Shown: piece by piece, positions 37,472-45,902 of the stretch | Numbering within the stretch: position 1 is the first letter of the stretch | Layout of the letters: every line of letters starts with the position of its first letter | Source of the DNA: Flavobacterium daejeonense DSM 17708 | GTDB taxonomy: Bacteria > Bacteroidota > Bacteroidia > Flavobacteriales > Flavobacteriaceae | Reading direction: 5' to 3' | Assembly (NCBI RefSeq): GCF_000425425.1 | Contig: NZ_AUDK01000012.1 | Coordinates: 62,001-126,000 of the forward strand | Length of the DNA: 64,000 nucleotides | Program-made: the position numbers and the translations under genes | The notes under the pieces: generated by a model | What the model saw: the letters and a program-made list of their open reading frames with translations, nothing else | Told to the model about the DNA's origin: nothing | The model's database searches: none

Positions 37472-39349
37472 ATGGGAAAATCACTTGAAGAAGTACATCA
37501 GTCGGTTTCGACACAAAATAAAAAATCAGTTTTTAGGAAAATAATGGCCTTTTTTGGTCCGGCTTATTTAATCAGTGTGGGTTATATGGATCCGGGAAAC
37601 TGGGCTACCGATATTGCCGGAGGAAGCCAGTTTGGTTATTCTTTACTTTGGGTTTTGTTGATGAGTAATCTCATGGCTTTGTTGTTGCAAAGTTTAAGTG
37701 CCCGATTAGGAATTGTAACCCAGCGTGATTTGGCGCAGGCTTCACGGGAAACCTATTCGCCCTTTATCAATTACATATTGTATTTTCTGGCCGAGATTGC
37801 TATTGCAGCCTGTGATTTGGCTGAGGTTTTAGGGATGGCCATCGGGATTAATTTATTGTTTGGAATGCCACTTATTGAAGCCGTACTTATTACGGTTTTA
37901 GATACTTTTTTGTTATTGTTTTTAATCAATAAAGGCATTCGAAAAATGGAGGCTTTTATCATTACTTTAGTTAGTGTGATTGGGGTTTCTTTTATTTTCG
38001 AAATGATTTTTGCCCAGCCGGAAATGGATAAAGTAGTTCTGGGATTAATTCCTTCGATGCCAACTGATACGGCTTTGTATATTGCTATTGGAATTATTGG
38101 AGCTACGGTGATGCCGCACAATTTGTATTTGCATTCTTCTTTAGTACAAACCCGAAAATTCGACCGGACTCCCATGGGAATCAGGCAGGCTTTGAAATAT
38201 AATTTTATTGATTCGACTATTGCATTGAACCTGGCCTTTTTTGTCAACGCGGCGATTTTAATTTTGGCTGCAGCCACTTTTTATAAAAGCGGAATGCATG
38301 AAGTAGCCGAAATTCAGGACGCGCATAAGTTTCTGCAACCTTTATTAGGGACTAAATGGGCACCTATTTTATTTGCTGTTGCATTAATTGCTGCCGGACA
38401 AAGTTCAACCGTTACCGGAACTTTGGCAGGACAAATTGTAATGGAAGGTTATTTGAATTTAAGAATCCAGCCTTGGGTGCGACGTATTTTAACCCGATTA
38501 ATTGCGATAGTTCCGGCGGTGATTGTAATCAGTATTTTTGGTGAAGAAGTTACAGGAGAGCTGTTAATCTTTAGTCAGGTAGTGTTGAGTTTGCAATTAG
38601 GATTTGCGATTATTCCGCTGATTCATTTTGTAAGTGATGCGCAAAAAATGAAAGGGTTCCAGATTGGAAAAATCACGCAAATAGCTTCCTGGATTATTGC
38701 GACTATCATTGTTTCGCTAAATGCAAAGTTAGTTTTTGATGAAATTCAGGGTTGGCTGGAAGTGTCCGAAAATCCAATGGTTTTGTGGTTGACGGTGGTA
38801 CCTTTGGCAATTGGTTTTCTGGTTTTGTTGCTTTACATTGTGTTCAAACCTTTTATTACCAAAAGCAAAATGGCTTTTCAAAATCATTCGCCACACCATT
38901 TGAAACTTCATTTTTCCAAATCAGAAAGTGATACCAAAAAGAATATTGCGGTTTCTGTTGATTTTTCTTCAGCTGATGAAATTGCACTGAACAGCGCTTT
39001 TGAATTGGGCGGAAAAGACGCCAATTATACTTTAATTCACGTAGTAGAAACTGTTGGAGCCATGGTGTATGGCGAACATATTGACGACCACGAAACTTTA
39101 GTTGACGAAAAATTATTAAAAGAATATCAGAAAATGCTTTTTGAAAACGGCTTCAAGGTAAATGTTCAGTTAGGTTTTGGAAAACCAACAAAGGTAATTC
39201 CGAAAATCGTGAACAGCGGAGGTTTTGATATTTTGGTGATGGGAACACACGGGCATACCGGCTTTAAAGATTTAATCTTAGGGACTACGGTAGATAAATT
39301 AAGACATAAAATTTCGATACCTTTGTTGATTGTTAAAAATAGTTACTAA
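37472..39349 (+). CDS. mntH: Nramp-family Mn/Fe transporter with C-terminal UspA domain
   Basis: A 625-aa protein. Residues about 20-455 form an 11-TM Nramp transporter with signature motifs MDPGNWATDIAGG (metal-binding Asp and Asn), VMPHNLYLHSS and AAGQSSTVTGTLAGQIVMEG (Nramp transport motif). Residues about 485-625 are a universal-stress-protein domain (IAVSVDFSSADEIALNSAFELG ... VMGTHGHTGFKDLILGTTVDKLRHKISIPLLIVKN), with the G-x-x-G-x9-G nucleotide-binding type ending. Proton-coupled Mn2+ (or Fe2+) uptake is the known family role; the fused domain probably gives nucleotide-dependent control. A DtxR-type regulator follows 81 bases later. Confidence 0.9.
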   Translation: MGKSLEEVHQSVSTQNKKSVFRKIMAFFGPAYLISVGYMDPGNWATDIAGGSQFGYSLLWVLLMSNLMALLLQSLSARLGIVTQRDLAQASRETYSPFINYILYFLAEIAIAACDLAEVLGMAIGINLLFGMPLIEAVLITVLDTFLLLFLINKGIRKMEAFIITLVSVIGVSFIFEMIFAQPEMDKVVLGLIPSMPTDTALYIAIGIIGATVMPHNLYLHSSLVQTRKFDRTPMGIRQALKYNFIDSTIALNLAFFVNAAILILAAATFYKSGMHEVAEIQDAHKFLQPLLGTKWAPILFAVALIAAGQSSTVTGTLAGQIVMEGYLNLRIQPWVRRILTRLIAIVPAVIVISIFGEEVTGELLIFSQVVLSLQLGFAIIPLIHFVSDAQKMKGFQIGKITQIASWIIATIIVSLNAKLVFDEIQGWLEVSENPMVLWLTVVPLAIGFLVLLLYIVFKPFITKSKMAFQNHSPHHLKLHFSKSESDTKKNIAVSVDFSSADEIALNSAFELGGKDANYTLIHVVETVGAMVYGEHIDDHETLVDEKLLKEYQKMLFENGFKVNVQLGFGKPTKVIPKIVNSGGFDILVMGTHGHTGFKDLILGTTVDKLRHKISIPLLIVKNSY

Positions 39350-39418
39350 GCTACTGAGTTGCTAAGTTTCTGAGATTTTGTCTTAGTTTCTTAGCAACTC
39401 AGGATCTTAGTAACTTAG
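39343..39418. repeat. Inverted repeat between mntH and mntR
   Basis: tactaagctactgagttgctaag faces cttagcaactcaggatcttagta. It overlaps the mntH stop codon and could form a long hairpin that uncouples the two genes. Confidence 0.55.
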
Positions 39419-39430
39419 AACCTTAAAAAA

Positions 39431-40084
39431 ATGACTTTTTCAGAAGAAAATTACCTTAAAGCAATTTATCATTTAACTGTTGTTTCTACTTCCGGAGTGA
39501 GTACCAATGCAATTTCGGAAGCGATGGAAACCAAAGCTTCTTCGGTGACGGATATGTTGAAGAAACTGTCTGAAAAAGACTTGGTGAATTATAAAAAATA
39601 TCAGGGGGTTAGCCTTACCGAAAAAGGAAAATTAGAAGCCAAAATGATTGTGAGAAAGCATCGTTTGTGGGAAGTTTTTTTGGTTGAAAAACTTGATTTT
39701 TCCTGGGATGAGGTACATGATATTGCCGAACAATTGGAACACATTAAATCAGAAAAACTCATCAATAAACTGGATGATTTTTTAGGGAATCCAACCGAAG
39801 ATCCGCATGGCGACCCGATTCCGAATGCTCAGGGATTTTTGCCAAAAATGGAAAAACAATTATTATCAGAGTTGGCCGAGGGTCAAAAAGGAATTTGCGT
39901 AGGCGTAAAAGATACTTCTTCGGAGTTTTTAAAATACCTGGACAAACAGGGAATTGCTCTGGGTTCTGCTATTGAAATTATGGGAAAAGAAAGTTTCGAT
40001 TTGTCACTTCGAATCAAAGTGGGAGAACAACTTTTAAATATTTCGAATAAAATTGCCAGTAATCTTTTTGTAAAACTGAGTTAG
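39431..40084 (+). CDS. mntR: DtxR/MntR-family metal-dependent transcription regulator
   Basis: A 217-aa protein. The N-terminal winged helix (TFSEENYLKAIYHL, TNAISEAMETKASSVTDMLKKLSEKDLVNYKKYQGVSLTEKG) is followed by the dimerisation/metal region with HRLWEVFLVEKLDFSWDEVHDIAEQLEHIKSE and DPHGDPIPN. A C-terminal SH3/FeoA-like domain (about 145-217) completes it. It represses metal uptake when Mn2+ or Fe2+ is bound. Position after mntH and near feoAB suggests it controls these genes; Mn versus Fe specificity is not readable. Symbol given for the family type. Confidence 0.82.
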   Translation: MTFSEENYLKAIYHLTVVSTSGVSTNAISEAMETKASSVTDMLKKLSEKDLVNYKKYQGVSLTEKGKLEAKMIVRKHRLWEVFLVEKLDFSWDEVHDIAEQLEHIKSEKLINKLDDFLGNPTEDPHGDPIPNAQGFLPKMEKQLLSELAEGQKGICVGVKDTSSEFLKYLDKQGIALGSAIEIMGKESFDLSLRIKVGEQLLNISNKIASNLFVKLS

Positions 40085-40184
40085 ATTAAAAAAACACTAC
40101 CGCAAATTTAAAAGCATCCTTTGATGATATAATTCGCGAATTTAAGGTAAATAATTTTGAAGAATTTTTCCTGTGCGGAAAATA

Positions 40185-40310
40185 TTAATGACATCCACAA
40201 TCATCGCCTCCGCAGTTTTTATCTTTTTTCTTTTTCTTCAAAAAGAACTTTTTAAAAAGATAAACAACGGCAATCCCAAGGATTAAATAGGCAATGATTT
40301 CCTGAAACAT
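40185..40310 (-). CDS. FeoB-associated Cys-rich membrane protein (41 aa)
   Basis: A short gene easily missed. The minus strand gives MFQEIIAYLILGIAVVYLF, a single membrane helix, then a Lys-rich stretch and a cysteine tail NCGGDDCGCH. This matches the FeoB-associated Cys-rich membrane protein family in size and layout. The ATG is six bases after the feoB stop, on the same strand, so it is the last gene of feoA-feoB. The cysteine tail may handle ferrous iron during FeoB transport; the family's precise role is not established. Confidence 0.85.
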   Translation of the reverse strand: MFQEIIAYLILGIAVVYLFKKFFLKKKKKDKNCGGDDCGCH

Positions 40311-40316
40311 CTTGTT

Positions 40317-42416
40317 TTATTTTAAAATTTGATAAGCGATTAGAGCAGTAAGATACGCAAAACTACTCATAAAAATCAGCTGTCCCAACGGCCATTTCCA
40401 GCTGTTGGTTTCTTTTTTGATAATCGCCAAAGTACTGGCACATTGCATCGCGAAAGCATAGAATAACAACAGGGAAATCCCTGTGGCTAAATTGAATACT
40501 TTATTGCCGTTTTCCGGATGAATTTCCGATTCCATTTTGGTTTTAATAGTTGCTTCGTTATCGCTGTTCCCTACGCTGTAAATGGTGGCCAGAGTTCCTA
40601 CAAATACTTCACGGGCAGCAAACGAACTGATAATAGCAATACCAATTTTCCAATCGTATCCTAAAGGTGAAATGACTGGTTCGATGCTTTTTCCCATAAT
40701 ACCGATATAGGAATTTTCAAGTTTGAAAGCGGTAACTTTATTGTCTAATTCTGTTGCTGAAATCGTTTTGTTTTCAATTTTATTGCTTACGATGGTTTCG
40801 GCATTTTTAAAATTTTCTCCCGGTCCGTAAGAAGCTAAAAACCACAAAATAATAGAAATTGCCAAAATGATTTTTCCGGCACCGCTAATAAAAGCTTTGG
40901 TTTTTTCCACTACATTGATAGCTACATTTTTTAACAAAGGCAATTTGTAATTGGGCATTTCGACCACGAAAAATGTTTTATTGCTTGTTCTCATGACTTT
41001 GTTAAGTATATAAGCGGACAAAATAGCCATTCCAAAACCTAAAAGATACAATAACATTAGTGTAAGTCCCTGTAGATTTAAAAAGCCCAAAATGCGATGA
41101 TTTGGGATGACCAATGCAATGATAATCGCATAAACCGGTAATCGGGCTGAACAGGTGGTAAATGGTGTTACTAAAATAGTAATCAAACGTTCTTTCCAGC
41201 TTTCGATATTTCTCGTTGCCATAATTGCCGGAATGGCGCAGGCAGTTCCCGAAATTAAGGGAACGACACTTTTTCCGGATAATCCAAAACGACGCATGAT
41301 TTTATCCATGATAAATACCACACGACTCATATAGCCACTTTCTTCGAGTATCGAAATAAAGAGAAATAAAAAAGCAATTTGAGGAATGAAAATTAAAATT
41401 CCGCCAATTCCCGGGATGATTCCCTGCGAAATTAAATCGGTTAAAATGCCGGCTGGAAGCTTTTCGGCTGCCAAAGTGCTTAAAGAGGCAAAAGTACTGT
41501 CGATGAAATCCATTGGTACGGATGACCAGTCAAAAATGGATTGGAATATCACAAAAAGAATTATAAAAAAGATGATGTATCCCCAGATTTTGTGGGTTAA
41601 AACACGGTCTAATTTGGAACGAAAATCTTTAGCAATACTCGAATCTACGGTCAGACCTTCTTTCAGGACTTCGTTGATAAATTGGTAGCGCTTGATGGTC
41701 TCTTTTTGTTGCAAACGCTTTAATTCGGTGTGTGATTTAGTAAACGAACTCTGGATTTCTTTTCGTTCCAAATTCAAAAAGTTTACGTCCTGTGTAATTA
41801 CCAGCCAAAGTTTGTATAACAACTGGTCAGGAAAAGCTTTTTGCAGGTTGTCGAAGTATTCTTTGTCAATTACCGAAGCATTCAGGCAAGGCTCGGTAGT
41901 GAGGGATTTGTAATTGATAATCAATTCTTTGAGTTCTTCAATTCCCTGTGCTTTTCTTGAGCTGATTAAGGCAATTTTAGTTTTTAATTGTTCTTCTAAA
42001 AACGGAATGTCTAATGAAATTCCTTTGCTTTCCATTCTGTCGGCCATGTTGATGACTAAAATGGTTGGAATTTCTAAGTCTTTAATTTGGGTAAAAAGCA
42101 ATAAGTTACGTTTTAGATTTTCCACATCGGTAACTACCAAAGCGACATCCGGATATAACTTGTCGTTTTTGTTTAGGAGCAGTTCAATTACAACATTTTC
42201 GTCAATAGAACTGGCATTCAGACTGTAAGTTCCCGGTAAATCAAGAATATTGGCTTTGATGTTGTGGTTTAATTTGCAAAAACCAATTTTTTTCTCCACC
42301 GTAATTCCGGGATAGTTTCCCACTTGTTGGTTTAGCCCTGTTAATTGATTAAATACAGAGGTTTTCCCAACGTTAGGATTCCCAATTAAAGCTACGTTTA
42401 TATTTTGATGCATCAT
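40317..42416 (-). CDS. feoB: Ferrous iron transporter FeoB
   Basis: A 699-aa protein. The N-terminal G domain has GNPNVGKTSVFNQLTG (P-loop), PGITVEKK (switch I), LDLPGTYSL (G3) and NMADRME (G4), followed by the GDI helical region. The membrane part has gate motifs ISGTACAIPAIMATRNI and FTTCSARLPVYAIIIALV. A second gate segment ends SSFAAREVFVGTLATIY. It imports Fe2+ across the inner membrane. Its ATG overlaps the feoA stop by one base (TAATG), and a 41-aa FeoB-associated protein follows. Length is typical for Bacteroidota FeoB without a fused FeoA. Confidence 0.95.
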   Translation of the reverse strand: MMHQNINVALIGNPNVGKTSVFNQLTGLNQQVGNYPGITVEKKIGFCKLNHNIKANILDLPGTYSLNASSIDENVVIELLLNKNDKLYPDVALVVTDVENLKRNLLLFTQIKDLEIPTILVINMADRMESKGISLDIPFLEEQLKTKIALISSRKAQGIEELKELIINYKSLTTEPCLNASVIDKEYFDNLQKAFPDQLLYKLWLVITQDVNFLNLERKEIQSSFTKSHTELKRLQQKETIKRYQFINEVLKEGLTVDSSIAKDFRSKLDRVLTHKIWGYIIFFIILFVIFQSIFDWSSVPMDFIDSTFASLSTLAAEKLPAGILTDLISQGIIPGIGGILIFIPQIAFLFLFISILEESGYMSRVVFIMDKIMRRFGLSGKSVVPLISGTACAIPAIMATRNIESWKERLITILVTPFTTCSARLPVYAIIIALVIPNHRILGFLNLQGLTLMLLYLLGFGMAILSAYILNKVMRTSNKTFFVVEMPNYKLPLLKNVAINVVEKTKAFISGAGKIILAISIILWFLASYGPGENFKNAETIVSNKIENKTISATELDNKVTAFKLENSYIGIMGKSIEPVISPLGYDWKIGIAIISSFAAREVFVGTLATIYSVGNSDNEATIKTKMESEIHPENGNKVFNLATGISLLLFYAFAMQCASTLAIIKKETNSWKWPLGQLIFMSSFAYLTALIAYQILK

Positions 42417-42655
42417 TAAAGTGCCGTATTGATTAGTTCTACTTCAATTTCTTTAGCGGTTTCCACGCGAATAGCCACGTGCGAACCGTTGACATCCAGA
42501 TACAATGGATCGCCAAAAGGAGCAATTTGAAGTAATTCGACAGTGTTTCCGGGTAAGCAACCCATTTCCAGAAGTTTTAAAGGAATAATATCAATATCAA
42601 AATCTTTGATAATGGCTTTTTCGCTTTTTTTTAAGGAGTGTATAGTGGTACGCAA
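42416..42655 (-). CDS. feoA: FeoA family protein
   Basis: A 79-aa SH3-fold protein (LLEMGCLPGNTVELLQIAPFGDPLYLDVNGSHVAIRVETAKEIEVEL), the normal FeoA pattern with the G-x-P-G turn and D-P-L. It supports FeoB in Fe2+ uptake. The start appears to be TTG at 42655: the frame upstream reaches a stop within seven codons without an ATG. It is directly coupled to feoB. Confidence 0.9.
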   Translation of the reverse strand: MRTTIHSLKKSEKAIIKDFDIDIIPLKLLEMGCLPGNTVELLQIAPFGDPLYLDVNGSHVAIRVETAKEIEVELINTAL

Positions 42656-42682
42656 AGTCTTATTTAGATTGAATTAAGATTG

Positions 42683-42727
42683 CAAAAATACATATTAAAT
42701 TATTAACTGAAATGATTATTATCAGTT
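42683..42727 (-). promoter_or_regulatory. feoAB promoter with candidate operator
   Basis: On the minus strand TATTTTTG (42683-42690) is a good -7 element 28 bases before feoA. Just upstream, AACTGA (42705-42710) and TCAGTT (42722-42727) form an inverted repeat over the -33 region, a possible site for a dimeric metal regulator. The operator is a guess; the -7 is firmer. Confidence 0.45.
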
Positions 42728-42786
42728 TTATGATTTAATTAGACGGATTGAAGTCTAAAAAAGATGTTTTTTGTTTTTTGGGGTTT

Positions 42787-43464
42787 CTAATTGTCGTTTT
42801 TGTCCTGACAAAGAAAGTTAATGTCCTCAATTAAACGTTTAATTTCCTCTTTTTTAGTGCCGTCATAAAAACCGCGAACTCTTTTTTTAGCATCCACCAA
42901 TACAAAATTTTCGGTGTGAACCATATCGTACAACTGGCTTGGTTTTCCCAGTTTTACCGCCAGATAGGATTTTCGGGCCATGGTGTAAATTTCTTTTTTA
43001 TCGCCGGTTACCAAGTTCCATTTGCGGTCATCAACTCCGTTTTTTAGAGCATAGGCTTTCAAAGCTTCCACGGTATCGACTTCGGGGAAAACGGTGTGCG
43101 AAAGCAACATTACTTTGGGATTGTTGATGATGGCTTTTTGCACTTCGACCAAGTTTGTGGTCATTTTTGGGCAAATAGAACCGCAGGTGGTAAAGAAAAA
43201 ATCGGCAACATAAATTTTGCCTTCATAATCTTTTTGGGTGATGGTTTTTCCGTTTTGGTTTGTAAAGGAAAAATCGGCAATTGTATGGTATTTGCTCACA
43301 TATTGTACGGTGCTGTCCACCAACTCCGGATTCACATCGGCAGGATTGTAAATGGGAAGTGTTTTTTGAGGTTTTAATGCATTATAAAAAAGAGAAAGCG
43401 TAATAACCGAAAAAATAAAAAAGATACCAATGAAGATTCGGTATTTGTATAAAACAGATTTCAT
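42787..43464 (-). CDS. SCO1/SenC-family copper chaperone-like protein
   Basis: A 225-aa protein with an N-terminal membrane anchor (YRIFIGIFFIFSVITLSLFYNAL). The thioredoxin-like domain carries the SCO copper site: FFFTTCGSICPKMT (CxxxC) and the distal histidine in LVDAKKRVRGF region preceded by MVHTENFVLVDA. Family members deliver copper to cytochrome oxidase CuA or act as thiol reductases. The ATG at 43464 is chosen over a TTG at 43479. A -7 element TATTTTTG lies at 43477-43484. No oxidase genes are adjacent. Confidence 0.87.
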   Translation of the reverse strand: MKSVLYKYRIFIGIFFIFSVITLSLFYNALKPQKTLPIYNPADVNPELVDSTVQYVSKYHTIADFSFTNQNGKTITQKDYEGKIYVADFFFTTCGSICPKMTTNLVEVQKAIINNPKVMLLSHTVFPEVDTVEALKAYALKNGVDDRKWNLVTGDKKEIYTMARKSYLAVKLGKPSQLYDMVHTENFVLVDAKKRVRGFYDGTKKEEIKRLIEDINFLCQDKNDN

Positions 43465-43512
43465 GAAATTTTTTTGCAAAAATACAAAAACCCTTTTGGA
43501 AATCAGGAAGTT

Positions 43513-44457
43513 TTACTTGATTAAAATGTTCGTTTTTTTACGGCTTTTGCGCAAAGATTTATTGACTAAATACAAACCAAAAAGTGTTACCGTGCCTCCA
43601 ATGGCTATCGAAATACTTAGTGACTCATCAAAAATAACAGCTCCCAATAAAACCGCTACAACTGGATTCATATAAGCATAAAGACTACTCAATTCCGGTG
43701 GAAGATGTTGTAAAGAATAGATGAAAATGGTAAAAGTAATTAGTGAACCAACTACGACCAGATAGGCAATGGCAAGCCAGGTGTCAACAGGGATTTCGCT
43801 TAAGTTGACCGAGATTCCGGTAGCTCCGTTGTAAGCAAATAACAGAATGCCGGAAATGAACATTTGGAATCCCAAACTGAAATAAGGATTGTACGACGCT
43901 GCTTTTTTCTTGGTGTATAATGTTCCAAAAGCCCAGGTAATTGTTGCTAAAACCGAAAGCAAAATTCCAAGACGAAAATCCGGTTTTAAGAAATCGCCCA
44001 AATATTCGTAAAAAATAATGCAAACCCCTGAGAAACTTATAAGTACTCCCGTTACCGCCAATTTGGCAATTTTTTCACCTTTAAAGTAAGAAATGATTAC
44101 CACCCAAATAGGAAAAATGGCTGCAATAATAGCGCCCAGTCCACTACTGATGTATTTTACTCCGGCAGTACTGAGTCCGTTGCTTAAGGTGAAATTCAGG
44201 ATGGCAAGAATGACAATGGTGTTCCATTGTTTGCCTTTGGGCCAGGGCAATTTAGTAAACAGGAAAAAGAGAATGTAAAGTGCTCCGGCTAAAAATTGAC
44301 GAATGGCGGCCATTTGAATTCCGGGAATATAACGAACGCCCTCTTTGGAAGCAATCCAAGTGGTGCCCCAAAAAAAACCAACCCAAAGCAATGCTAAAAC
44401 AGGTAGTCCAATAGCACTAACTTTTGTTGAAACAGCAGTTTTAACTTTTGTAATCAC
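43513..44457 (-). CDS. EamA/DMT-family transporter
   Basis: A 314-aa membrane protein with about ten hydrophobic segments in two EamA repeats (LALLWVGFFWGTTWIASKEGVRYI... and LGILLSVLATITWAFGTLYTKKKA...). The first repeat has the usual FFWGTTW start and the C-terminal half has the PELSSLYAYMNPVVAVLLG motif. It probably exports a metabolite such as an amino acid; substrate unknown. It starts at GTG overlapping the upstream SDR stop by one base (TAGTG), so the two are co-translated. Confidence 0.88.
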   Translation of the reverse strand: MITKVKTAVSTKVSAIGLPVLALLWVGFFWGTTWIASKEGVRYIPGIQMAAIRQFLAGALYILFFLFTKLPWPKGKQWNTIVILAILNFTLSNGLSTAGVKYISSGLGAIIAAIFPIWVVIISYFKGEKIAKLAVTGVLISFSGVCIIFYEYLGDFLKPDFRLGILLSVLATITWAFGTLYTKKKAASYNPYFSLGFQMFISGILLFAYNGATGISVNLSEIPVDTWLAIAYLVVVGSLITFTIFIYSLQHLPPELSSLYAYMNPVVAVLLGAVIFDESLSISIAIGGTVTLFGLYLVNKSLRKSRKKTNILIK

Positions 44458-45281
44458 TATAATTCAGTTTGGATGAATGTGTAATCTAATAATTGAACTA
44501 ATTTCTCCGATACAATTGTTTTTCCTGCCGAAGGAATTTCGTGATTGAAGGTTGGAGGAATCAGCTTTTGTTCCAAAGCTTTTTGAGTGTAATAGTCTTT
44601 TCGGCTTGGATGAAAAGGTGTCACAGCATTAAGTATTTCGTTCCAAACGTTATTCTCAATTATTTTTTTGATTATACCAATGCAATCTTCCAAATGAATC
44701 AAATTCACCGGTGCATCCGGATTAGGAAGATTTTCTTTTCCGGCTAAAAAACGAGCTGGATTTCTGTCGGGGCCAATTAATCCGCCAAAACGGAGAATGG
44801 TTGTTTTAAAATGTGTATTAGCTAATAACAATTGTTCAATTTCCAGTAATTGTTTGCCGCTTTCGGTACCAGGAACAGTCGGGCTGTTTTCGTCAATTAT
44901 TGCATTAGCTTCGCCATAAACCGCTGTCGAACTGATAAAAAGCAGTTTTTCTATCGAAGATTTTTCAATAAAAGGCAGCAGGTTTTTTATTTTTTGAACA
45001 AAAGAATTGTTCTGAGCATCCGAGTAATCCTTGTTCTTTCCTCTTAATTTAGGAGGAATAGTAATGATTAAAATTGGACTTCCGACTAAAAAATCAGCTG
45101 CCGGAGCAGAGAAATTTTCGGTTTCCAAGGCAATAGGGAAATGAGTAATTCCGGCATTTTCCAGTAATTCTTTTTTATCGGTTGTGGTTGTAGAACCTTT
45201 TACCGAATAGTTTTCTTTAATCAAGGCTTTCGCCAAAGGAAGTCCGAGCCATCCGCAACCCAGAATACTAATTTGTGTCAT
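44457..45281 (-). CDS. SDR-type NAD(P)-dependent epimerase-like protein (YeeZ-like)
   Basis: A 274-aa soluble protein with an N-terminal Rossmann motif QISILGCGWLGLPLAKALI, a conserved LLFISSTAVYGEA followed by NSPTVPGTESGKQLLEIEQLL (Tyr-independent extended-SDR pattern with S-S/T-x-V-Y-G), and TILRFGGLIGPDRNPARFLAGK. It resembles the YeeZ group of NAD(P)-binding proteins, whose substrate is not known. Coupled to the EamA transporter. Confidence 0.8.
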   Translation of the reverse strand: MTQISILGCGWLGLPLAKALIKENYSVKGSTTTTDKKELLENAGITHFPIALETENFSAPAADFLVGSPILIITIPPKLRGKNKDYSDAQNNSFVQKIKNLLPFIEKSSIEKLLFISSTAVYGEANAIIDENSPTVPGTESGKQLLEIEQLLLANTHFKTTILRFGGLIGPDRNPARFLAGKENLPNPDAPVNLIHLEDCIGIIKKIIENNVWNEILNAVTPFHPSRKDYYTQKALEQKLIPPTFNHEIPSAGKTIVSEKLVQLLDYTFIQTEL

Positions 45282-45438
45282 TTTACTTCTGATTTTTCAA
45301 GAAGCAAATTTCTGTATAATTATTTGACTTTTACGGTAACAGATTGTTCTTTTTTTAATTTAAAAAATCACTAAAAGTGGGTATTGTTTTGTCTTTCAGA
45401 TAGATATAAATTGGCAACTTAATTAACATTTAATTAAG

Positions 45439-45891
45439 ATGAATAAACTTATTGCTTTTTTGGTGCTTTTTATAGGTATAAAGGGTGCTGCTCAGGATAA
45501 AATCCTTTTTACTTATGATACTGCCGGTAATCAAATCCAACGATTATTATGTATTAATTGTACAACATCAAAGATGACAGAGGAAAAGACAAAAGAAATC
45601 ACTGCATTAGAAACCGAAGATTTACTGAAATTTTCTCCTCAGGATGTTATTTCTTATTATCCCAATCCGGTAAGAGAAGAATTATATCTTCAATGGGAAT
45701 TAATCGAGGGTAATTATGTTACCTCCATACAACTTTATGATTTAAATGGTCGTGTACTTCAGTCTTTTTACAATTTAAATCAAAAAAACAATCAGAATAT
45801 TGCTTTTCAGTCTTATCCCATAGGAATGTATGCAGTAGTATTGTTTTATAAAAGCGGAGAACAAAAATCTATTAAAATTATTAAAAAATAA
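45439..45891 (+). CDS. Small secreted protein with T9SS type-A sorting domain, linked to the RHS gene
   Basis: A 150-aa protein with signal peptide (MNKLIAFLVLFIGIKGAAQ), a single RHS-like YD motif (FTYDTAGNQIQRLLC), a short CINC cysteine pair, and a C-terminal type IX secretion sorting domain (YYPNPVREELYLQW, VTSIQLYDLNGRVL, YPIGMYAVVLFYKSGEQKSIKIIKK) over about residues 70-150. It lies 11 bases before the giant RHS gene on the same strand and is surely co-transcribed. The large protein lacks an obvious sorting domain of its own, so this small one may help export or anchor it; that is inference. Confidence 0.78.
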   Translation: MNKLIAFLVLFIGIKGAAQDKILFTYDTAGNQIQRLLCINCTTSKMTEEKTKEITALETEDLLKFSPQDVISYYPNPVREELYLQWELIEGNYVTSIQLYDLNGRVLQSFYNLNQKNNQNIAFQSYPIGMYAVVLFYKSGEQKSIKIIKK

Positions 45892-45902
45892 ACTTTGTGC
45901 AT

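Noticed and set aside
37771..38277. Long minus-strand frame (168 codons) inside mntH
   Set aside because: It is the antisense shadow of a clear Nramp gene with conserved motifs; no independent domain or promoter.
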